Assembly: GCF_017833525.1 (NCBI RefSeq) | Contig: NZ_JAFICD010000001.1 | Coordinates: forward strand, 2,480,001-2,544,000 | From: Duganella sp. 1411 | GTDB taxonomy: Bacteria > Pseudomonadota > Gammaproteobacteria > Burkholderiales > Burkholderiaceae_D | Reading direction: 5' to 3' | Length of the DNA stretch: 64,000 nucleotides | Shown here: positions 57,987 through 64,000 of the stretch, one piece after another | Numbering within the stretch: position 1 is the stretch's first letter | How the letters are laid out: every line of letters starts with the position of its first letter | Translations under genes and position numbers: made by a program | Notes under the pieces: model-generated | Told to the model about the DNA's origin: nothing | What the model saw: only the letters and a program-made list of their open reading frames with translations | Database searches by the model: none

Positions 57987-59544
57987 ACAAATCCCATGAC
58001 TTGGCACGGATGCGCTCGAGCAGCAGGCGCAGGTCCGGTTCCAGGCGGCGGTCTTCCTCGACCGCCTTGATATCGGCGGCCAGCGCCTCCTGCATCGCCG
58101 CCAGCGGGGCGTGCGGGCGCAGCTCGGGGCTTGCCTGGCAACGCAGCCAGACGCCCTGGCGCACCGTGATCAGCAACGCCGCGACCACCTGCTCGGTCAA
58201 TTCCAGCACGCGCAGGCAGTCGCGCGCGGCGATGGTGCCCATGCTGACCTTGTCCTGGTTGTGGCATTCGGTCGAGCGCGAGAACACCGACGCTGGCATC
58301 GTCAGCTTGAGCGCTTCGGCGGTCCACGCCGAAGCGCTGATCTGCAGTGCCTTGAGGCCGTGGTTGATCGCCGCGCGCGCGCCGGTGGCGCCGGACAGGT
58401 TGGCCGGCAGGCCATGGTTGTAGCGGCTGTCGACCAGCAGCGCCATCTGGCGGTCCAGCAGGTCGGCCAGGTTGGCCACGGCGTTCTTCATGCCGTCCAT
58501 CGCGAAGGCGATATGGCCGCCGTAGAAGTGGCCGCCGTGCAGCACGCGCTCGTTGTCGGCGTCGATCAATGGATTGTCGTTGGCGCTATTGAGCTCATTC
58601 TCGATCGACGTGCGGAAGAACGGCATGGCATCGGCCAGCACGCCGATCACGTGCGGCGCGCAGCGGATCGAATAGCGGTCCTGCAGGCGCTTGCCGTTGC
58701 GCTCCCATTGGTCGGTCGGCAGGTCGCTGCGCAGCCACGCCGCCACCTGCTGCATGCCGCCGTGCGGCTTGACCGAGAACAGCACCTCGTCGAAATGATG
58801 GGCGTTGCCGTCCATCGCGAACGACGCCATCGCCGTGATGCGGGTGGTCAGCTTGACCAGATAGTCGGCGCGGTCGTAGGCCATGCAGGCCAGCGCCGTC
58901 ATGACGGCGGTGCCGTTCATGATCGCCAGGCCCTCCTTCGGCCGCAGGCGCAGCGGCGTGATGCCGGCTTCGCGCAAGGCCTGCGCGGCCGGCACCTGGA
59001 CGCCGTCGCGCCATACTTCGCGCTCGCCGCACAGCACCGCCGCCACATACGACAGTGGCGTCAGGTCGCCACTGGCGCCGACCGAGCCCTCCGACGGGAT
59101 CAGCGGCAGCAGGCCGGCGTCGAGCAGGCGGGTGATCTGCAACAGCAGTTCGACGCTGACGCCGGAATAGCCTTTGCTCAGCGACGCCAGGCGCGAGGCC
59201 AGGATCGCGCGCGTCTGCTGCGGCGTGAAGTACTCGCCCAGGCCGACGCCGTGATAGGTGTACAGGTGGTGCGGCAGCTCGGCCACCAGCTCCGGCGGCA
59301 CGGTGACGGTGCAGGAATCGCCGTAACCGGTGGTCACGCCATAGATGGTGCCGTCCTCGCGCAGCAGCCGTTCGAGGAAATCGGCGCCGCGCGCGATGGT
59401 GGCGCGGAACGCGGGATCGTCCGACAGCGTTGCCGTCGCGCGCCCTTGCGCGATATCGACGATGTCTTCGATCGTCAGGCGCTGGCGGTCGAAGCGGACG
59501 GCGCGCGCGGCGGTATTCGGTCGGGCTGTGTCAGCGGGGTACAT
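57973..59544 (-). CDS. Aromatic amino acid ammonia-lyase (HAL/TAL/PAL family)
   Basis: 523 residues. The MIO cofactor forms from A157-S158-G159 in GSVGASGDLTPLS. Catalytic Y68 is in GTIYGVTTGYGD, with NQDKVSMGTIAARDCL near the C-terminal half. The substrate-selectivity pair is Y97-H98 in HHLYTYHGVGLGE, different from the Ser-His of histidine lyases and His-Leu of well-known tyrosine lyases. In an APE operon it most likely makes cinnamate or 4-coumarate from Phe or Tyr as the aryl starter. Overlaps neighbours by 14 bases on both sides. Confidence 0.92.
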   Translation of the reverse strand: MYPADTARPNTAARAVRFDRQRLTIEDIVDIAQGRATATLSDDPAFRATIARGADFLERLLREDGTIYGVTTGYGDSCTVTVPPELVAELPHHLYTYHGVGLGEYFTPQQTRAILASRLASLSKGYSGVSVELLLQITRLLDAGLLPLIPSEGSVGASGDLTPLSYVAAVLCGEREVWRDGVQVPAAQALREAGITPLRLRPKEGLAIMNGTAVMTALACMAYDRADYLVKLTTRITAMASFAMDGNAHHFDEVLFSVKPHGGMQQVAAWLRSDLPTDQWERNGKRLQDRYSIRCAPHVIGVLADAMPFFRTSIENELNSANDNPLIDADNERVLHGGHFYGGHIAFAMDGMKNAVANLADLLDRQMALLVDSRYNHGLPANLSGATGARAAINHGLKALQISASAWTAEALKLTMPASVFSRSTECHNQDKVSMGTIAARDCLRVLELTEQVVAALLITVRQGVWLRCQASPELRPHAPLAAMQEALAADIKAVEEDRRLEPDLRLLLERIRAKSWDLYAQD

Positions 59545-60472
59545 CGGAACGCTCCAATTCGGGTAAATGCCAAAAATCGTAAAAATTAAACCATTGCAGC
59601 GGCGCCTGCGCGGTGTGGTGCTCGAGCCGCTTGGCGTAGTCGCCGGCCATTTGCGCCAGCGCGGCGTCGCGCTCCTTGCGCGGGATGCGCACCGCGTCGC
59701 GGAAGTGCTCGAAATACAGGTCCGAACGACGCCCCCGGCGCATCGAGAACAACAGGAACACCGGGCATTGCAAGACGCCTGCCAGCACGTAGGGACCGAC
59801 CGGGAAGGCGGCCGGCGCGCCCAGGAAATCGGCCACCGCCACGCGCGGATTATGCGAGACCGGAACGCGGTCGCCGGCGATGACGACGAATTCGCCGCGC
59901 GCCACGCGCTCGGCCAGCAGCATTGCGGTGGCCGGCGACATGTCCGTCACCTGCATCAGATTGAGCTGGCTGGCGGGATTCAGGCTGCCCAGCATCTCGT
60001 TGAAGGCTTGCGCGTGCTTGGTATGCACCAGCACCGTGAGCTTGATGTCGTGGCGCTGGCGCGACAGCACCCGGCACAACTCCAGATTGCCCAGGTGGGC
60101 GCAGATCAGCAGGCCGCCGCGCCCCGCCGCCACCGCGTCGGTGATCAGCTCACCGCCGTGCAGCGTGACGTCGTCGACTTTGAACAGGCCACCCCACAGC
60201 AGCATCTTGTCCAGGATACTCTCGCCAAAGGCGGCGAAGTGGCGCAAGACGCCCGGCTGCGCGCGGCCGCTGAAGCGCTCCATGCGCCGTAGATAGTCGC
60301 GCGAAGCCTTGCGCGGCAAGGGCTTGGTCAGCACGTACCAGCCCAGCACCGGATACAGCACCACGCGGAACGGCCAGCGGCCGAAAACGCGGCAGATCCA
60401 GAACAGGAAGCGCATACCGGCGACAAAACTGATTTCGTTGATCGCGGCCCAGTGCAGACTGCGCGCGCTCAC
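59531..60472 (-). CDS. LpxL/HtrB-like lysophospholipid acyltransferase
   Basis: 313 residues from GTG 60472, which overlaps the glycosyltransferase stop by four bases (GTGA). Membrane-anchored LPLAT domain: hydrophobic MRFLFWICRVFGRWPFRVVL near the N-terminus, the active site LLICAHLGNLELCRVL (His-x4-Glu), FVVIAGDRVPVS and FPVGPYVLAGVLQCPVFLLF. It probably attaches an acyl chain (fatty acid or the aryl polyene itself) to the lipid head group. In some APE clusters glycosyl- and acyltransferase form one protein (ApeJ); here they are separate adjacent genes. Confidence 0.88.
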   Translation of the reverse strand: MSARSLHWAAINEISFVAGMRFLFWICRVFGRWPFRVVLYPVLGWYVLTKPLPRKASRDYLRRMERFSGRAQPGVLRHFAAFGESILDKMLLWGGLFKVDDVTLHGGELITDAVAAGRGGLLICAHLGNLELCRVLSRQRHDIKLTVLVHTKHAQAFNEMLGSLNPASQLNLMQVTDMSPATAMLLAERVARGEFVVIAGDRVPVSHNPRVAVADFLGAPAAFPVGPYVLAGVLQCPVFLLFSMRRGRRSDLYFEHFRDAVRIPRKERDAALAQMAGDYAKRLEHHTAQAPLQWFNFYDFWHLPELERSDVPR

Positions 60473-61227
60473 GGTGTCCGCCACTTGCGCGCCAGCAGTT
60501 TGGGGATGCGCGGCAGCATGCCGAAGAACAGCACCGTGTGCATCCACGTGATCAGCACATTGTCGCGCCAGACGCGGAAGTGCGACACGCCGTCCGCCGG
60601 ATACGATACGCGGGTGGGCAGATTGACCACTTGCAGGCCGTCCCAGAACAGCCGCACCAGGATGTCGGTGTCGAAGTTCATGCGCGCGCCGATGGCGTGG
60701 CGCGCCGCCAGTGCGTTGACCGGCGCCACCGGATAGACGCGGAAGCCGCACATCGAATCCTTGATGTCGAACGACAGCGTATTGATCCAGACCCAGATGT
60801 GGGTGGCGTAGCGGCCGTACAGGCGCGCCTTGGGCACCGATTCGTCGTAGACCGGATGGCCGGCGATGATGGCGTGCGGGTGGGCCCGCGCTTGCGCAAG
60901 GAACCCGGGCACGTCGTCGGTGCGGTGCTGGCCGTCCGCGTCGATTTGCAGCACATGGCTGAAACCCAGCTGCGCCGCGCGCACAAAGCCGCTCAGCACC
61001 GCCACGCCCTTGCCCTGGTTTTGCGGCAGCCGCACCAAGGTCACGCGCTCCGGGTTGGCCTGCGCCAGCGCATCGAGCACGCCGGCGCACGCCGCGTTGC
61101 TGCCGTCATCGACCAGGATGCACGGCACGTCGTGGCGCAGCAAGCCGGCCAGCACCGCGCCGATCGCGTGTTCGTGGTTGTACACCGGGACCACGATGCA
61201 GGGCTTGAAGCCCGGCGCCTCAGTCAT
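60469..61227 (-). CDS. Glycosyltransferase family 2
   Basis: 252 residues. GT-A fold: IVVPVYNHEHAIGAVLAGLL (11-30), ILVDDGS (37-43), KGVAVLSGFVRAAQLGFSHV and the metal-binding D96-x-D98 in LQIDADGQHRTDD. A C-terminal helix with some hydrophobic character (NVLITWMHTVLFFGMLP) suggests membrane attachment, as in dolichol-phosphate-mannose-synthase-like enzymes. It probably glycosylates the lipid carrier or head group of the aryl polyene. Overlaps both neighbours. Confidence 0.88.
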   Translation of the reverse strand: MTEAPGFKPCIVVPVYNHEHAIGAVLAGLLRHDVPCILVDDGSNAACAGVLDALAQANPERVTLVRLPQNQGKGVAVLSGFVRAAQLGFSHVLQIDADGQHRTDDVPGFLAQARAHPHAIIAGHPVYDESVPKARLYGRYATHIWVWINTLSFDIKDSMCGFRVYPVAPVNALAARHAIGARMNFDTDILVRLFWDGLQVVNLPTRVSYPADGVSHFRVWRDNVLITWMHTVLFFGMLPRIPKLLARKWRTP

Positions 61228-62980
61228 GGCCGCTCCCCGCCAGCAGCATGACGCGGCCGCTCGAATGCTGCCCGGCGTCGGACGCGTAACGGAATTGCAG
61301 GCTGCCCTTGACCGCGTCGTGCGTCAGTTCCAGCCGCACCGGCTGCGCCGGCTGTATCACCTGCTGGAACTTGAGCGCGTTGATGCCTTTGAAAATGGCC
61401 GGCAGCGGAAAATACTGGCGGCCGTAATGGATGGCCCAGTCGACCTGCACCACGCCAGGCAGGATAGGCGCGACGTCGAAGTGGCCGTCGAAATAATACA
61501 GGTTCGATGGCGCCGTCACTTCCAGCAGCACGCGATCGCCCGCGCGTTCCAGCTCGCGCACTTGCGGCAGGCGCGGACGACGATCGACCCCGTCGTCGTC
61601 CAGCAGCGCAAGCAAGGCCGCCAGCGTGGTTTTGCCTTGCGCGTTCACCGGCATCTGGTCCAGGTAACGCCAGCGGCGCGGCAAGGCCACCAGTTCCACC
61701 GTCGCGGCGAGCGCGGCGCGCAGGCGGGCGTTCAGCGCGGTTTTGCCGCCGGTCGCCAGCAGCGTGCGGCCGGCGATGGTCGGCACGACGAAGGCGGCCA
61801 CCTTTTGGCGTTCGCCGGCGACCGGATCGCACAGGACGACGCGTGCTTCGGCGGCCAGGCCGGTGCCGGTCAACGCCGCCTCCATCGCCGTCAGCGAAAC
61901 CCTCTTTTCCTCGATTTTGACGATACGGTCGCTGCGCCCGCGCAGCACGAAGCGCTGTTCGCCGCCGCTGGGGGCACGCCCGGCGCCCTCGGCGCGGTCG
62001 GCCAAGGCCAGCCACGCGTCGTCGGGCAGATGCGGCGAGCGCACTTCCAGTCCGTTGTCTTCGCCCAGGCGCCATTGCACCGTCGGGAAAGGCAGCCACG
62101 AATCGTCGGCGCCGGCCTTGCGCTGGCGCCAGGCCACGCCGCCGGTCTCCGAACTGCCGTACACCTCCACCGGCACCTTGCCCAGCACGGTGCCCATGGC
62201 GAACGCCGTCTCCGGCGCCAGCGGGCCGCCGGACGAAAACACGCCGCGCAGCATGCGTGCGGCGCCGCTCCAGTCCAGATGGTCCGGCAGGCGTTTCAGA
62301 TGCGCCGGGCTGGCGATCAGCACGCACGGACCGGCCGCCATCGCCGGCGCCAGCGCCTCGGGGAAGGCAATGCTAATCGCGTGGATGGCGCGGCCGGAAC
62401 TGAGCGGCCACAAAATCTTGAACAGCAAACCGTAGATGTGCTGGTGCGATACCGTCGCCAGGATGGCGGCGTCGCCGGTCGCGGGGCCAAACAGCAGATC
62501 GAGCGTTTCGACCTCGTTCGCCATCTGCGACAGTTTTTTGGGGATCGCCTGCGCCGCACCGGTGCTGCCGGAGGTGAACACCACCAGCGCGGGGAATTCC
62601 GGATCGAGCGTGCCGTCTATTTCAGCGTCGTCGTCCGCCGGCGGCGACGGCTGCAAAGGCGCCATCTCCGCCGGGAACTGGCCGAGGAAGCCGTCGACCG
62701 AAGCGCGAAGCGCGGCGCACGTGGTCTCCAGCGTGTCGGCGCTGAGCCAGATGGTTTTGCCGGCGTGCCAGGCCCCCAGCAGGGCCGCGCCGAATTCGAT
62801 GCTGTCTTCCAGGTACAGCGCGTAGTCGCGCCCCGGCCGGCCGCGCAGCAGCGCGTGCCACGCCCGCGCCCGCGCCAGGAACCGCTCATTGGTGACGCCC
62901 TCGCCGGCGCTCCAGCCGACGATGCCGCCGGCCGGCCGCGCGGCCATCGCCGCGTACAAACGCTCGATACGGTCAGACAT
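61220..62980 (-). CDS. apeH: Fusion: AMP-dependent acyl ligase + hot-dog dehydratase (ApeH-ApeI)
   Basis: 586 residues. Residues 1-470 form an adenylating ligase: P-loop FTSGSTGAAQAIPKK (135-149), VEVYGSSETGGVAWR, and the hinge GRSDRIVKIEEKRVSL; the catalytic Lys near the end is in MPVNAQGKTTLAAL. Residues about 485-586 are a FabZ-like hot-dog domain with YYFDGHFDVAPILPGVVQVD (H500). The ligase would load the aryl starter (for example 4-coumarate) on the ACP, and the hot-dog part would act as a second dehydratase. In described APE clusters these are two genes (apeH, apeI). Overlaps neighbours by eight bases on both sides. Confidence 0.9.
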   Translation of the reverse strand: MSDRIERLYAAMAARPAGGIVGWSAGEGVTNERFLARARAWHALLRGRPGRDYALYLEDSIEFGAALLGAWHAGKTIWLSADTLETTCAALRASVDGFLGQFPAEMAPLQPSPPADDDAEIDGTLDPEFPALVVFTSGSTGAAQAIPKKLSQMANEVETLDLLFGPATGDAAILATVSHQHIYGLLFKILWPLSSGRAIHAISIAFPEALAPAMAAGPCVLIASPAHLKRLPDHLDWSGAARMLRGVFSSGGPLAPETAFAMGTVLGKVPVEVYGSSETGGVAWRQRKAGADDSWLPFPTVQWRLGEDNGLEVRSPHLPDDAWLALADRAEGAGRAPSGGEQRFVLRGRSDRIVKIEEKRVSLTAMEAALTGTGLAAEARVVLCDPVAGERQKVAAFVVPTIAGRTLLATGGKTALNARLRAALAATVELVALPRRWRYLDQMPVNAQGKTTLAALLALLDDDGVDRRPRLPQVRELERAGDRVLLEVTAPSNLYYFDGHFDVAPILPGVVQVDWAIHYGRQYFPLPAIFKGINALKFQQVIQPAQPVRLELTHDAVKGSLQFRYASDAGQHSSGRVMLLAGSGHD

Positions 62981-63518
62981 GGTGCAGCCGCTTGAAACGC
63001 ATCCGCACCAGATATTCGGCGCCGAACAGGATCGCCATCAAGGCATACGAAATCACGCCGGTGTACAGCGACCACACGGCCTCGGAAGCCCACAGCGCGG
63101 TCGCCAGCGCGACCGCGCCATTGATGATAAAGAAGCCGCACCACACCTGCGTGACCGAGCGCATATAGGCCTGCGCCGGCGGCGCAAAATCCTCGCCGCG
63201 CAGGCGCGCCATGCGCTCGACCGCCGACATCGGCGTGCCCAGGCTCCAGGCGAAGCCCGCCAGCAGCGCGGCGTTCACCAGCACCGGGTAGAGTTTCAGC
63301 GGCAGCAGCAGATTGCTCCAGATCGCGCACGCGACCAGCACCAGGCCGCCCGCGGCCGACCAGCGCGCGACGCCGCTCAACTTGAGCGCCGGCAGGCGCG
63401 TGGCGACCGCCAGCAGCAGCAGGCCGGCCAGCCAGCGCGGTTCCACTTGTCCATGTCCCAGCCAGATCGCCAACGGATACAGCAGCGTCAACGCCGCCGT
63501 CAATACAGTCATCGGCAT
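62973..63518 (-). CDS. Inner-membrane protein of the APE operon (ApeG-like)
   Basis: 181 residues with about six hydrophobic segments (for example VLTAALTLLYPLAIWLGHGQ, SAAGGLVLVACAIWSNLLLP, VWCGFFIINGAVALATALWA and LYTGVISYALMAILFGAEYL). Segment 'YPVLVNAALLAGFAWSL' is typical of COG4648 membrane proteins that accompany ACP and AMP-ligase genes in APE clusters. Function unknown. Five bases after the ACP gene, eight-base overlap with the ligase gene. Confidence 0.82.
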   Translation of the reverse strand: MPMTVLTAALTLLYPLAIWLGHGQVEPRWLAGLLLLAVATRLPALKLSGVARWSAAGGLVLVACAIWSNLLLPLKLYPVLVNAALLAGFAWSLGTPMSAVERMARLRGEDFAPPAQAYMRSVTQVWCGFFIINGAVALATALWASEAVWSLYTGVISYALMAILFGAEYLVRMRFKRLHHV

Positions 63519-63523
63519 CGCGT

Positions 63524-63793
63524 TTAAGCCGCCTGCTCCGTCATGCCGGCCAGCGCGTCGACCACGTCACCGATGGTGCGGATGGTCTTGAACACTTCCG
63601 GCTGCAGACGCTTGCCGGTCAGTTGTTTCAGCTTGACGGCCAGGTCGACGGCGTCGATGCTGTCGATATCGAGATCGGCGTACAGGTTCGAGTCGGCGGT
63701 CAGTTCCGCTTTATCGAGTTCGAACATATCGGCCAACAAATCGATCACCCAGGCTTGCAGCTGGTCTTTGCTCATGTCGTTCAACGCTATCAT
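63524..63793 (-). CDS. apeF: Acyl carrier protein (ApeF-like)
   Basis: 89 residues. Four-helix ACP with the phosphopantetheine serine S45 in ADLDIDSIDAVDLAVKL. It carries the growing aryl polyene. Start ATG 63793 has a good AAGGGAGC site; Met7 is an alternative. Eleven bases after a second ACP gene. Confidence 0.93.
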   Translation of the reverse strand: MIALNDMSKDQLQAWVIDLLADMFELDKAELTADSNLYADLDIDSIDAVDLAVKLKQLTGKRLQPEVFKTIRTIGDVVDALAGMTEQAA

Positions 63794-63804
63794 GTCGTGC
63801 TCCC

Positions 63805-64000
63805 TTATTTCTTCCTGTGGGTCTCGATCATCGTCGCCAGCGCCCGCACCGACGCGAAATGGCGGCGGGTGTCTTCGGAATCGGCCGACAGGGATATCCC
63901 GTACTTCTTCTGCAATGCGACGCCCAGTTCCAGCGCGTCGATCGAATCGAGGCCCAGGCCTTCGACAAACAACGGTGCGGCGCTGTCGATATCGTCCGGC
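63805..64000 (-). CDS. apeE: Acyl carrier protein, 5'-truncated by the window edge (ApeE-like)
   Basis: The frame ends with TAA at 63805-63807 and runs off the right edge; 64 residues are visible. They include VEGLGLDSIDALELGVALQK with the phosphopantetheine serine, then KKYGISLSADSEDTRRHFAS. This is the C-terminal two-thirds of a second ACP. Tandem ACPs at this place match apeE-apeF. The upstream part of the operon is outside the window. Confidence 0.9.
   Translation of the reverse strand, partial: PDDIDSAAPLFVEGLGLDSIDALELGVALQKKYGISLSADSEDTRRHFASVRALATMIETHRKK

Overview
The window looks like a chromosomal segment of a GC-rich betaproteobacterium of the order Burkholderiales, most likely family Oxalobacteraceae (Massilia/Duganella/Janthinobacterium type). 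This rests on a DUF2863 protein, a tandem cyanophycin synthetase locus with its associated ABC transporter and DUF1854 protein, and a long aryl polyene (APE) operon. Family names were assigned by reading the translations. No database search was run, so lineage and names are judgements.

Layout. 1-5.2 kb: end of a LamG protein, DUF2863 protein, a small coiled-coil membrane protein with an internal 69-bp tandem duplication, a CYTH/M14-peptidase pair and a CoA-transferase. 5.3-9.0 kb: LysR regulator, patatin-like lipase (TTG start), clade-3 catalase. 9.2-17.1 kb: cyanophycin locus. cphA and a shortened cphA-like gene lie on the minus strand, diverging from the ABC transporter and DUF1854 genes. 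17.2-26.4 kb: oleate hydratase, then a sugar block (GH1 glucosidase, LacI regulator, sugar-binding protein) with two LacI-type operators, a cupin/JmjC-like protein, and a TonB-dependent receptor behind a cobalamin riboswitch. 26.4-29.9 kb: three small genes, tRNA-Pro(GGG), sirtuin, FAH-family hydrolase, TetR regulator. 30.0-35.9 kb: an RND multidrug efflux operon with a palindromic TetR-type operator. 36.1-41.4 kb: diguanylate cyclase, KaiC-like ATPase and hybrid histidine kinase. 41.6-47.9 kb: MerR/TipAS regulator with an overlapping hydrolase, an LplT-PlsC fusion, a Fur-box-controlled pair of small membrane proteins, a methyltransferase and a polysaccharide deacetylase.

48.0-64.0 kb (minus strand, running off the right edge) is an APE pigment operon of at least 18 genes. 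It follows the letter order apeE to apeR. The adenylation enzyme is fused to a hot-dog dehydratase (H+I), the glycosyl/acyltransferase function is split into two genes, and an MIO-type aromatic ammonia-lyase and a flavin oxidoreductase are inserted. A small secreted protein and a dedicated phosphopantetheinyl transferase are at the end. Twelve of its 17 gene junctions overlap.

Two families of intergenic palindromic repeats run through the window. One is a 92-bp double hairpin (three full copies, two partial). The other is a 115-bp inverted-repeat element with two partial copies. They sit mainly at 3' ends of genes, and in one place a 92-bp copy supplies the stop codons of both flanking convergent genes.
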